Below are positions 17,024 through 24,359 of a stretch of 64,000 nucleotides of DNA, in pieces. The DNA is from Caulobacter rhizosphaerae (GTDB lineage Bacteria > Pseudomonadota > Alphaproteobacteria > Caulobacterales > Caulobacteraceae), in contig NZ_CP048815.1 of the NCBI RefSeq assembly GCF_010977555.1, forward strand, positions 2,162,501 to 2,226,500, in the 5' to 3' direction. Positions within the stretch are counted from its first letter, which is position 1, and every line of letters begins with the position of its first letter. The translations under genes and the position numbers were made by a program. The notes beneath the pieces are model-generated. The model made no database searches and was not told where the DNA came from. It saw only the letters and a list, made by a program, of their open reading frames with translations.

Positions 17024-17446
17024 CTAGTCATCGCCCTTCGGCCGACCACGCAACGCCTTGACGCCCGAGCGCTTGCCCTTTGTCTCCAACCTTTTCAGTT
17101 TGCTGCTGTAGGTCGGCTTGGTCGGTCGGCGAGGTTTGGGCTTTTCGGTCGCGCGGCGGATCAGCTCGACGAGCCGGTCGCGAGCTTCCTGCCGGTTCAT
17201 TTCCTGAGAGCGGCTGCCCTGGGCGAACAGGACGATTACGCCGTCCTGGGTCAGGCGGCTGCCGGCGAGGGCCTCGAGCCGCGTCTTGACGTCGTCGGGC
17301 AAGGTGGGGGAGTTGCGCACGTCAAAGCGCAACTCGATCGCCGTACTGGTCTTGTTGACGTGCTGACCTCCGGGGCCTGACGCGCGGGTCGCCTTTTCGA
17401 CGATCTCGTCATCCTCGATCCTCAGCCAGGAAGTGATCTCGATCAT
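17024..17446 (-). CDS. arfB: Alternative ribosome-rescue factor ArfB (peptidyl-tRNA hydrolase, YaeJ)
   Basis: The 140-residue protein has a release-factor-like catalytic domain with the GGQ motif at residues 26-28 (RASGPGGQHVNKTSTAIEL). It lacks the codon-recognition domains of RF1/RF2. The basic C-terminal tail (KPKPRRPTKPTYSSKLKRLE and GKRSGVKALRGRPKGDD) is what ArfB inserts in the empty mRNA channel. It hydrolyses peptidyl-tRNA on nonstop ribosomes independently of tmRNA. It overlaps the upstream yaiI-type gene by 4 bp (ATGA), making a translationally coupled chain with the esterase gene. Caulobacter ArfB is known to back up trans-translation. Confidence 0.95.
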   Translation of the reverse strand: MIEITSWLRIEDDEIVEKATRASGPGGQHVNKTSTAIELRFDVRNSPTLPDDVKTRLEALAGSRLTQDGVIVLFAQGSRSQEMNRQEARDRLVELIRRATEKPKPRRPTKPTYSSKLKRLETKGKRSGVKALRGRPKGDD

Positions 17447-17898
17447 CGGACCACGCGCTTGGCCTTGACCACCGCGGTGTCCAGCGCCTGCAGGAACTTG
17501 GAACGATCGGCGGCGCCGAAGGCCTTGGGGCCGCTCGTGATCTCGCCCATCGAGCGCAGATGCTCGCCGATCATCCGCGAGGCCAGGGCCGAGCCGATGG
17601 TGTCGACGGAGAACAGGCGCCCTGTCGTGCCCAGGGCCTGACCGCCCGCCTTCAGCACCCTGTCGGCCAGCGGAATGTCGTTGGTGATCACCACGTCGCC
17701 AGGACCGGCCCGCTCGGCGATCCAGTCGTCCGCCACATCGGGACCGGCGTCGACCACGATTTGCTCGATGGCGAGCGTTTGAGGGACGCGGATCCAGCTG
17801 TTGGAGACCACGAAGGTCTTCAGGCCGTAGCGCGCGGCGACCTTGTAGACCTCGTCCTTCACGGGGCAGGCGTCAGCGTCGATGTAAAGAACGGTCAT
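17443..17898 (-). CDS. YaiI/YqxD (DUF188) family protein
   Basis: This cytosolic protein of 151 residues has the family signature at its N-terminus (TVLYIDADACPVKDEVYKVA). WIRVPQ, an Asp cluster (VDAGPDVADDWIAERAGPGDVVITNDIPLADRVL) and GTTGRLFS follow. The fold is PIN-like with clustered acidic residues, suggesting metal-dependent nuclease ancestry. The biochemical role is not established. Four-base overlaps link it to the esterase gene upstream and to arfB downstream. Confidence 0.93.
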   Translation of the reverse strand: MTVLYIDADACPVKDEVYKVAARYGLKTFVVSNSWIRVPQTLAIEQIVVDAGPDVADDWIAERAGPGDVVITNDIPLADRVLKAGGQALGTTGRLFSVDTIGSALASRMIGEHLRSMGEITSGPKAFGAADRSKFLQALDTAVVKAKRVVR

Positions 17899-18803
17899 GC
17901 GCCGTCTCGTAGCGCTTTCCCCAGGCGTTCGCCAAGCGCTGCGACGGCATCGACCGCCGCGGGCAGCACATGGGTGAAGTTGACGAAGCCGTGGGCTTGT
18001 CCCGGATAAACCTTCAGTTCCACCGGTACGCCCGCCGCCTCCAGAGCCTTTGCGTAGCTCACAGCGTCCGGGTGGACGGGATCGAGCAGGGCTCCGCTGA
18101 CCAGAAACGTCGGCGGAGTCGCTGGACCGACGGCGTCCAGCAGGGAAGGCGCGTGGGCGGTCGCCAATTGGGCGTTGATATAGGCGATGGCCAGTCGTCC
18201 GATCAGGCGGGCGTCGCGCAGCAGGGTTTGGGCCCAGATCTCGTCATCCAGGTGGACCAGCGGGTAGAACAGGCCCTGGATCTTTACCGCACCGGGCCGC
18301 TGGCTATTGGCTTCGTGAGCCACCGTCGCGGCGAGATAGGCCCCGGCGCTGTCGCCGGCCGTCGCCAGGCGATCGACGTCGACGCCAAGTTCGGCGGCTT
18401 GGTCCTGCAACCAGGAAAAGGCCGCGCGGGCGTCCTCGATCTGCGAAGGAAAAGGGTGCTCGGGCGCCAGGCCGTAAGCCGCGGACACCACGCGGACGCC
18501 GGCTGCATGGGCCAGGCGCTGACAGAGAGCGTCATGGGTCTCGATATCCGAGATCACGAAGCCGCCGCCATGGAAGAACAGGATCGCCGGACCCACAGCC
18601 TCGGCATGCAGAGGCACATAGAGCCGCACGGCGCGTTTCCCGCTGGCGGCCGGATAGTCGAGGTTGCGGATCTGGGCCAGGCGCGGAAGCTTGCGGTCGC
18701 GGTGGGCGATGGCGAAGCGCACGGCGCGGCGCACGCGATCGAGGCCGAAGCGATGGGCGCCGGCCACCCGCTCGGCGAAGACGCTGGTCAGGGGCGCGTT
18801 CAT
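17895..18803 (-). CDS. Alpha/beta-hydrolase, HSL-type esterase/lipase
   Basis: The 302-residue hydrolase belongs to the hormone-sensitive-lipase family. The oxyanion-hole motif HGGGF is near residue 95, the nucleophile motif is TAGDSAGAYLAA near residue 169, an acid lies in DPVHPDAVSYA and the catalytic His is in GQAHGFVNF near residue 280. There is no signal peptide, so it is cytosolic, acting on short-chain esters or acetylated compounds. It is the first gene of a three-gene chain with the DUF188 gene and arfB, each joined by an ATGA-type overlap. No functional reason for that grouping is evident. Confidence 0.92.
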   Translation of the reverse strand: MNAPLTSVFAERVAGAHRFGLDRVRRAVRFAIAHRDRKLPRLAQIRNLDYPAASGKRAVRLYVPLHAEAVGPAILFFHGGGFVISDIETHDALCQRLAHAAGVRVVSAAYGLAPEHPFPSQIEDARAAFSWLQDQAAELGVDVDRLATAGDSAGAYLAATVAHEANSQRPGAVKIQGLFYPLVHLDDEIWAQTLLRDARLIGRLAIAYINAQLATAHAPSLLDAVGPATPPTFLVSGALLDPVHPDAVSYAKALEAAGVPVELKVYPGQAHGFVNFTHVLPAAVDAVAALGERLGKALRDGA

Positions 18804-19043
18804 CGATCCTCACCTTGGCCGTCGAGCGGTGGAAGGCTTAGCCGGCCTGGGTCCGGCTGTCCACGCGGCGCTCGGCGGTGTCGAATCGGCCGATGGACCG
18901 AACGATCCCGCGCTTGGCGTTCTTGGCTGTCCGGACAGAAGTCTTCGCCCAGGGTTTGGGCGCCAGTCGTGCTGTTGCACGCTTTCCGCACAAACGAAGG
19001 TTCTCCACAGCTTCACCATGGAGGGCGACGATCCTGCCCTTGA

Positions 19044-19071
19044 TTGATGGCTCCGGCGCATTAGCTATCAA
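19044..19071 (+). promoter_or_regulatory. Predicted housekeeping promoter for a small RNA
   Basis: TTGATGG at 19044-19050 differs by one base from the Caulobacter -35 consensus TTGACGS. After 13 nt comes GCTATCAA (19064-19071), close to the -10 consensus GCTANAWC. The predicted start, about G19077, is exactly the first base of a stem-loop that leads into a terminator. No protein gene begins downstream before the terminator. Confidence 0.5.
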
Positions 19072-19076
19072 CCCGT

Positions 19077-19157
19077 GGAGCCGCCCTTGGCGCTCCTGCC
19101 CTTCCTGGGCGTTTCCTCCCTAATGACTGCCCGGCCTTTGCGCCGGGCTTTTTTTTT
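19077..19157 (+). ncRNA. Candidate trans-acting small RNA, about 81 nt
   Basis: Between a predicted promoter and a strong intrinsic terminator lies a compact, fully structured 81-nt unit. Hairpin 1 (19077-19096) is GGAG-c-CGCC, loop CTT, GGCG-CTCC. Hairpin 2 (19098-19110) is GCCC, loop TTCCT, GGGC. A single-stranded linker (19111-19128) contains TTTCCTCCCT. Hairpin 3 is the terminator with nine U residues. The exposed CCUCCC can pair with Shine-Dalgarno sequences, a trait of several alphaproteobacterial small RNAs (for example the MmgR/alpha-r8 and alpha-r14 groups). There is no reading frame with a ribosome binding site inside it. Identity with a known family could not be checked. Confidence 0.6.
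19129..19157 (+). terminator. Intrinsic terminator with nine T residues
   Basis: GCCCGGC (19129-19135) pairs with GCCGGGC (19142-19148) around a 6-nt loop, followed by TTTTTTTTT. It reads on the plus strand, while the nearest upstream genes are on the minus strand. It therefore must end a plus-strand transcript that starts in the intergenic region. Confidence 0.85.
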
Positions 19158-19277
19158 GGCCGTTTCGTGGCCTGGGAAGCCGTGAGGCCAACGGCGTCGA
19201 AACAGATCGCAACACCGCGACAACATGGCGATGGGACGGTGCACGTGACCACTTCCGGTCGTCACCTCCAGGAGGAC

Positions 19278-19466
19278 ATGACGCACATGACTTTCCCAAA
19301 GCTGCTTGGAACCGCCACGCTCGCCTTCGCCGCCTTGAGCCTGGCGGCTGCGGCGCCCGCCTCGGCCGGCGAGCGCGACATGCACCACCGTCATGAGCAC
19401 AAGGTCTGCAAGTGGGAGCGCCATCACGGCCATAAGCAGAAGGTCTGCCGCTGGGTGCATAACTGA
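19278..19466 (+). CDS. Small secreted His-rich protein with a duplicated KVCxW motif
   Basis: The 62-residue product starts at ATG 19278 after a GGAGG sequence. The first half is a signal peptide (FPKLLGTATLAFAALSLAAA, then APASA). The mature peptide of about 31 residues holds eight histidines and two cysteines and contains an internal duplication: HKVCKWERHHGH then KQKVCRWVHN. This layout suggests divalent-metal binding (Cu, Zn or Ni) in the periplasm or a role at the cell surface, but no function is known to me. It is preceded by the small-RNA terminator, so it has its own promoter between 19158 and 19270. Confidence 0.72.
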   Translation: MTHMTFPKLLGTATLAFAALSLAAAAPASAGERDMHHRHEHKVCKWERHHGHKQKVCRWVHN

Positions 19467-19603
19467 GCCTGGATCCGGGCGGGGCGGGCGCCCGGATGTT
19501 CCTTACGGGTCATAGTTTGATCGACGCGCCCCGGCGCGCGCCGTAAACTCGGACTTCAAGCGACACCGCCGCACTGAACCGGCGGTCGCAGTGGAGACCG
19601 GGT

Positions 19604-19828
19604 ATGGACAAGGCCGAAATCAATCGCGTCGTTGAGCGACACAAGGCCGAGCAGGAGGCCCTCGACCAGCGCCTGGAGGCCCTGCGTACCGGCAAGCTGC
19701 AAGTGGGTTCGCCGACGGAGGACGGCGGCGTGCGGGACGAGACCCATGTCCACATCAACGAATTGGAGCGCCTGCGTCAGTGGCTGGCCGAGAACGTCGC
19801 CCGCTACGAGGCTCTGTTCGGCGCCTAG
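19604..19828 (+). CDS. Small coiled-coil protein of unknown function, 74 aa
   Basis: MDKAEINRVVERHKAEQEAL, followed by DQRLEALRTGKL, is an amphipathic helix with heptad-like spacing. A short loop (QVGSPTEDGGVRDETHVH) and a second helix (INELERLRQWLAENVARYEAL) complete a helical hairpin. There is no signal peptide. No family was recognised. Start ATG 19604 follows GGAGACCGGGT. It is followed by the oppositely oriented tRNA-Thr. Confidence 0.65.
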   Translation: MDKAEINRVVERHKAEQEALDQRLEALRTGKLQVGSPTEDGGVRDETHVHINELERLRQWLAENVARYEALFGA

Positions 19829-19903
19829 CCAGGGCCTTGCGATCGCAAGCCATCGGCGCTCGTTCCGGCGCGGCACGGACGGCGATAGCCGTCTGATGGA
19901 AGG

Positions 19904-19979
19904 TGGTGCCGGTTGCAGGACTCGAACCCGCGACCTTCGGTTTACAAAACCGCTGCTCTACCAGCTGAGCTAAACCGGC
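19904..19979 (-). tRNA. tRNA-Thr (anticodon UGU)
   Basis: The reverse complement starts GCCGGTTTAGCTCAG and ends with the T-arm GGTTCGAGTCC and acceptor AACCGGC-A-CCA. CCA is encoded (19904-19906). The acceptor stem is a perfect 7 bp (19973-19979 with 19908-19914). The anticodon loop TTTGTAA gives UGU, which reads ACA and, with wobble, ACG. The pair at positions 27-43 appears to be a G-A mismatch. Confidence 0.96.
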
Positions 19980-20114
19980 CGACGCCGCTACGCCGAGCGG
20001 GGGTTCTCCTTAGCCGCAAGGATGGGGCGCGGGCAAGGGCGGCGACCAACCTGATCCATTGCCGTGTCGTCAAACCGGTCTAAGGTGCCTCAAACAGGTG
20101 TTCGTGAGGGGCGC

Positions 20115-21434
20115 ATGCGTTTCTGGAGAGCGATGGCGACGGTGGCGGCGACCGCCGTCATGGCCTTGGCGGTCGATCCGGCCTGGAGCGCCCCCAAGCC
20201 GGCGCCGACCTTGGCGGTGGCCGCCCCCGACGCCGCGGGCTTTTCGCCCGAACGCCTCAAGCGCCTGGACGGCTACATGCAAGGGCTCGTCGACCAGGGC
20301 CACCTACCGGGCGCGATCACCCTCGTCGCCCGTCATGGCAAGATCGTCAGCTACCAGACCTTCGGCAAGACGGCGATCGGCGGGGCGCCGATGATCAAGG
20401 ACACCATCTTCCGGATCTATTCCCAGACCAAGCCGGTGACCGGTGTGGCCATGATGATCCTGTTCGAAGAGGGCCGGTGGCGCCTCGACGATCCGGTGAC
20501 CAAGTTCGTGCCCGAGCTGGCCAACCTGCGGGTCTACAAGGGGCAGAACCCGGACGGGACCTTCATTACCGAGCCAGCGGCGCGACCGCCGACCCTGCGC
20601 GAGATCATGAGCCACACCGGCGGCTTCGCCTACGGCCTGCGCACGGATCAGCCGGTCGAGAAAGCCTATCGCGACAGCGGGCTGCTGGGGTCCAAGACCC
20701 AGGCCGAATTCCTGACGGCCCTGGCCAAGCTGCCCCTGGCCAGCCAGCCGGGGACCGAATGGCGCTACAGCGTCTCGGTCGACATCCAGGGACTGATCGT
20801 CGAGCGGCTGTCGGGCATGAGCCTGGCCGACTTCATGAAGAGCCGCATTTTCGATCCGCTGAAGATGACCGACACCGGCTTCTGGGTTCCAGCCGCCAAG
20901 AGCGATCGTCTGGCGGCGCTCTACATGATCGACCCCAAGGCGCGGAAGCTGGTTCCAGCCGACAGCTTCATGGTGCTGGACGTCAGCAAGCCGCCGGCGA
21001 TCGCCTCGGGCGGCGGCGGGCTGGTCTCGACCACGGCGGATTACGCCCGCTTCGTCCAGATGCTGCTGAACGGCGGCGAGCTGGATGGCGCCCGCATCCT
21101 CGCGCCTGGCACGATCGAGCTGATGGCGTCCAACCACCTGACCGACATCGTGATGGCCGCCCCGGACGCGGCGTTCTCGCCGGCCAAGGGCATGGGCTTC
21201 GGGCTCGACTTTGCAGTGGTCACTGATCCCGCCCGGGCGGGCACGCTGCGCGGCAAGGGGACCTACAGCTGGGGTGGGGCGGCCGGCACCTGGTTCTGGA
21301 TCGACCCCAAGAACGACCTCTTCATGCTGGGCATGATCCACATCCTGGGCAAGGACGCCGATCCGGCCCTGGCCCATATCGACGATAACGCCGCGACGCT
21401 GGTCTATCAGGCCCTGGTCGATCCGGCGAAGTGA
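20115..21434 (+). CDS. Serine hydrolase of the beta-lactamase/EstB family, exported
   Basis: The product of 439 residues has a signal peptide (MRFWRAMATVAATAVMALAV, cleavage near WSA) and a class C beta-lactamase fold. The nucleophile motif is SQTK (IYSQTKPVTGVAM near residue 111) and the Tyr motif is YSV (EWRYSVSVDIQGL). A Gly-rich strand follows near the end (KGTYSWGGAAGTWFWIDP). The usual KTG triad is replaced by the GGAAGT region, as in esterases of this family. It probably cleaves esters or D-amino-acid peptides in the periplasm and need not confer beta-lactam resistance. The upstream open frame to 20064 lacks a signal peptide start. Confidence 0.88.
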   Translation: MRFWRAMATVAATAVMALAVDPAWSAPKPAPTLAVAAPDAAGFSPERLKRLDGYMQGLVDQGHLPGAITLVARHGKIVSYQTFGKTAIGGAPMIKDTIFRIYSQTKPVTGVAMMILFEEGRWRLDDPVTKFVPELANLRVYKGQNPDGTFITEPAARPPTLREIMSHTGGFAYGLRTDQPVEKAYRDSGLLGSKTQAEFLTALAKLPLASQPGTEWRYSVSVDIQGLIVERLSGMSLADFMKSRIFDPLKMTDTGFWVPAAKSDRLAALYMIDPKARKLVPADSFMVLDVSKPPAIASGGGGLVSTTADYARFVQMLLNGGELDGARILAPGTIELMASNHLTDIVMAAPDAAFSPAKGMGFGLDFAVVTDPARAGTLRGKGTYSWGGAAGTWFWIDPKNDLFMLGMIHILGKDADPALAHIDDNAATLVYQALVDPAK

Positions 21435-21553
21435 TGACGGGAACGAGCTCGGTCCCCGGACACGTTGGGGAGCCGGAGTCATCGACCCGTTCTTCGACAT
21501 CATCCAACGGCCGGGCGCGCTCGGCGCCGGCCCCATTCCGAAAGATCCCAGCC

Positions 21554-22324
21554 ATGATGCAGAACCTGTTTTCCCTGAAGGGCCGCGTCGCCCTGGTCAC
21601 CGGCGGTTCGCGCGGGATCGGCAAGATGATCGCCGAGGGGTTCCTGACCTATGGCGCGCGCCGGGTCTATGTCTCGGCCCGCAAGGCGGCCGCCTGCGAC
21701 GCGACCGCCGAAGAGCTGTCGGCGATCGGCGAGTGCGTCTCGCTGCCGGCCGACGTCTCGACCCTGGAGGGCATCAACGGCCTGGTGGCGCGGATCGCCG
21801 AGCGCGAGGACAAGCTGGACATCCTGGTCAACAACGCCGGCGCGGCCTGGGGGGCGGCGTTCGACGAGTTCCCCGAGAGCGGCTGGGACAAGGTCGTGGA
21901 CCTGAACATGAAGACGCCGTTCTTCCTGACCCAGGCGCTGATCGGCCACCTGCGGGCGGCGGGCAAGGAGCACGTGGCCAAGGTGATCAACATCGCCTCG
22001 ATCGACGGCCAGTCGGTGACCACCGACGAGACCTATCCCTATGGCGCGTCCAAGGCCGGCCTGCTGCACATGACCAAGCGCATGGCGCTGCGCCTGGCGG
22101 CCGACAACATCGCCGTCAGTTGCATCGCGCCGGGCGCCTTCGCCTCGGACATGAACAAGGTGGCCCGCGACCATGCCGACGCTGTGTCCAAGGCCATTCC
22201 GGCCGGGCGGATCGGCACGACCGAGGACATGGCGGGGGCGGCGATCTACCTCGCTTCTCGGGCCGGAGACTATGTGACGGGGTCGGCCGTCACCGTGGAC
22301 GGCGGGGTCAGCTTCGCACGGTGA
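21554..22324 (+). CDS. Short-chain dehydrogenase/reductase, 3-oxoacyl-ACP-reductase-like
   Basis: This classical SDR of 256 residues has an intact active site: cofactor motif VTGGSRGIGKM near residue 16, NNAGAAWGA, catalytic Ser in NIASIDG, and YGASK near residue 161. It closes with GSAVTVDGGVSFAR. In contrast to the SDR at 4284, this one should be active. The arrangement resembles RhlG/FabG-like NADP-dependent reductases of 3-oxoacyl chains or small ketones. It begins 119 nt after the hydrolase gene in the same direction. A 26-bp perfect palindrome (22335-22360) separates it from the convergent bpt gene. Confidence 0.92.
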   Translation: MMQNLFSLKGRVALVTGGSRGIGKMIAEGFLTYGARRVYVSARKAAACDATAEELSAIGECVSLPADVSTLEGINGLVARIAEREDKLDILVNNAGAAWGAAFDEFPESGWDKVVDLNMKTPFFLTQALIGHLRAAGKEHVAKVINIASIDGQSVTTDETYPYGASKAGLLHMTKRMALRLAADNIAVSCIAPGAFASDMNKVARDHADAVSKAIPAGRIGTTEDMAGAAIYLASRAGDYVTGSAVTVDGGVSFAR

Positions 22325-22334
22325 GGTCGTGGCG

Positions 22335-22360
22335 GGGGACAGGCGCATGCGCCTGTCCCC
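22335..22360. repeat. Perfect 26-bp palindrome between convergent genes
   Basis: GGGGACAGGCGCA is followed immediately by its exact reverse complement. It lies in the 44-bp gap between the SDR and bpt stop codons. It may act as a bidirectional terminator hairpin (no T-run on either side) or be a short intergenic repeat; the GGGGAC/GTCCCC ends recall the motif at 26095-26277. Confidence 0.6.
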
Positions 22361-22368
22361 AAGCGTAG

Positions 22369-23220
22369 CTAGGGCTTACCTGGCGACGGGAAGCCGCCCA
22401 GTTCGGCCGGCTCGGCGTCGCTGAGCTCGACGCCGGCGTCGGCGCCGCAGCCCACGGGCTTGGGCGGGCGGGCGCCGCGCTCGCGGGCCGACATCAGCGC
22501 CCAGCCGCCGGGCTTGAGGATCTCCAGCGGCGAGAAACGGGCCTTGTAGGCCATCTTCTCGCTGCCGGGCACCCAGTAGCCCAGATAGACATAGGGCAGG
22601 CCGTTCAACTGGGCCTGCAGGATGTGGTCCAGGATGATGAACGAGCCCAGGCTGCGCTTGATCAGGCTGGGGTCGTAGAAGCTGTAGACCAGCGACAGGC
22701 CGTCGGCGAGCACGTCGACCAGCACGCAGGCGATCAGGTCGCCCGGACCGCGGTCCTGCGAGCGCAGGCGGTATTCGATCAGGTGGGTGCGGACCGCCGT
22801 GTCCTCGACCATGGCCACGTAGTCGGGCCAGGTCATCTCGGCCATGCCGCCGTCGGCGTGGCGGGTCAGCAGGTAGCGGCGCAGCAGCTCGAACTGCTCC
22901 AGCGTGGCCTCGGCCTCGACCAGGTGGCGTTCCAGGTCGGTGTTGCGGGTCAGGACCTTGCGTTCCGAGCGCGAGAAGGCGTAGTCGGCGGCCGAGGCGC
23001 GGGCCGACTGGCAGGCGCGGCAGGTCTCGCAGGCGGGACGATAGGCGATGTTCTGCGAGCGGCGGAAGCCGACCTGGGTCAGGCTGTCATTGACGGTGGG
23101 GCCGTCGGACAGCGGCAGGTGGGCGAAGACCTTGCGCTCCTCGCGGCCGGGCAGGTAGGGGCAAGGCGTGGGCGCCGTGAGGAAAAAGCGCAGCTGTCGC
23201 GTCGGAAAATGCTGCGTCAC
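22369..23220 (-). CDS. bpt: Aspartate/glutamate leucyltransferase (N-end rule, Bpt)
   Basis: Bpt transfers Leu from Leu-tRNA to proteins beginning with Asp or Glu, creating N-degrons for ClpS/ClpAP. The 283-residue protein matches the ATE/Bpt family. It opens with FPTRQLRFFLTAPTPCPYLP, then the cysteine motif CETCRACQSARA near residue 63 and FSRSERKVLTRN. The GNAT-like second half has LVYSFYDPSLIKRSLGSFIILD, YVYLGYWVPGSEKMAYKARF and EILKPGGWAL. The tail after residue 255 is Pro/Gly-rich and variable. It is convergent with the SDR gene and 123 bp from motB. Confidence 0.95.
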   Translation of the reverse strand: MTQHFPTRQLRFFLTAPTPCPYLPGREERKVFAHLPLSDGPTVNDSLTQVGFRRSQNIAYRPACETCRACQSARASAADYAFSRSERKVLTRNTDLERHLVEAEATLEQFELLRRYLLTRHADGGMAEMTWPDYVAMVEDTAVRTHLIEYRLRSQDRGPGDLIACVLVDVLADGLSLVYSFYDPSLIKRSLGSFIILDHILQAQLNGLPYVYLGYWVPGSEKMAYKARFSPLEILKPGGWALMSARERGARPPKPVGCGADAGVELSDAEPAELGGFPSPGKP

Positions 23221-23343
23221 GGAAAGCGTCCGATCCTCTAGTCGCCTAGCCCTCGAAGTCGGGCCGATAAGGGATTAGGCGGCATCCGCGGCGGTTGCGC
23301 AAGCGCCGCGACACCGCTGAGCGTCATCACGCCGCAGGCCGCC

Positions 23344-24243
23344 TCAGAGACCATCGGGAAGCACCGGCTTTTCGCGCAGGAGCACGATCGAGATGCGGCG
23401 GTTGCCGGGCAGGGTGGGGTCGTCCGCGTACAGCGGCTCGGAATTGGCCTTGCCCGAGACCTGGTAGATGCGGTCCTCGTCCACCCCGGCGCCGCGCAGC
23501 ACCTGGCGCGAGGCGTCGGCGCGCTCGGCCGACAGCGACCAGTCGCTGTCCGAACGCTTGCCGGCCGCGCTGGCGCTGGTGTGGCCCGAAATAGTGATGC
23601 GATTGGGCAGCTGGTTGATCACCTTGGCCACGGCGCGCAGCAGGATGCGGGCGCGGTCGTTGGGCTCGCGCGAGTTCTCCTTGAACATCGAGCGGCCGTC
23701 CTGGTCGATCAACTGGATGCGCAGACCCTCGGGGGTCTGGTCGATCATGATCTGCTTGGACAGCTCGGCCAGTTCCGGCATGTCCTGCAGCGACTGGCGC
23801 AGCGACTGGGCGGCCGAGGCGAAGCTGTCCTGCTCCTTCTTGGCCAGGGCGTCGCGCAGGGCCTGCTCGCTGGCGGAGTCCAGGCTGGCCGAGGTCGAGC
23901 TCTGGCCGTCCTTGTCGGTCTCGGTGGGGGCCTCGGGGGCCATCTGCTGGATGACCGACATCTTGCCGTCGGCCTTGGCGCCGTCGTCGCCCAGCGAGGT
24001 GCCGCCCAGGATGCCGCCCGAGCCGCTGGTGCTGGACGAGATCGAGGCCGGGGCGAAATAGTCGGCGATGCCCTGCTTCTGCTCGGGGCTGGTGGTGTTC
24101 AGCAGCCACATCAGCAGGAAGAAGGCCATCATCGCGGTCACGAAGTCGGCATAGGCGACCTTCCAGGCGCCGCCGTGGTGCCCACCGCCGACGACCTTCT
24201 TGACCTTCTTGATGACGATCGGCTGTTCGCCGCTGACGGCCAT
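23344..24243 (-). CDS. motB: Flagellar motor stator protein MotB
   Basis: MotB anchors the MotA/B proton channel to peptidoglycan. The 299-residue protein has the basic cytoplasmic start (IVIKKVKKVVGGGHHGG) and one transmembrane helix carrying the channel aspartate (AYADFVTAMMAFFLLMWLLN, Asp33). A Ser/Gly-rich plug and linker follow, then an OmpA-like peptidoglycan-binding domain near 185-290 with NRITISGHTSAS, SLSAERADASRQVL and NRRISIVLLR. The motA gene is not adjacent, as in Caulobacter, where the stator genes are separate. It is divergent from the dehydrogenase gene at 24360. Confidence 0.96.
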   Translation of the reverse strand: MAVSGEQPIVIKKVKKVVGGGHHGGAWKVAYADFVTAMMAFFLLMWLLNTTSPEQKQGIADYFAPASISSSTSGSGGILGGTSLGDDGAKADGKMSVIQQMAPEAPTETDKDGQSSTSASLDSASEQALRDALAKKEQDSFASAAQSLRQSLQDMPELAELSKQIMIDQTPEGLRIQLIDQDGRSMFKENSREPNDRARILLRAVAKVINQLPNRITISGHTSASAAGKRSDSDWSLSAERADASRQVLRGAGVDEDRIYQVSGKANSEPLYADDPTLPGNRRISIVLLREKPVLPDGL

Positions 24244-24359
24244 TGCGCTTAAGCCTGCTTAACCCTGTTCGATCGAACCTGACGGCTGGACGTTAAAATG
24301 CCGTTGCGATCGGGGCCGCGAAGGGCGATGGACGGCCGTTGCCATGAGGAGTTTCGCGG

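Noticed and set aside
18810..19071. Small minus-strand protein genes upstream of the esterase
   Set aside because: The frames (up to 83 codons) overlap each other in several registers, lack ribosome binding sites and read as Arg/Ser/Pro-rich noise; the plus-strand small-RNA promoter lies in the same bases.
19829..20060. Integration site or island boundary at tRNA-Thr
   Set aside because: No integrase gene, no repeated tRNA 3' end nearby, and the base composition does not change.
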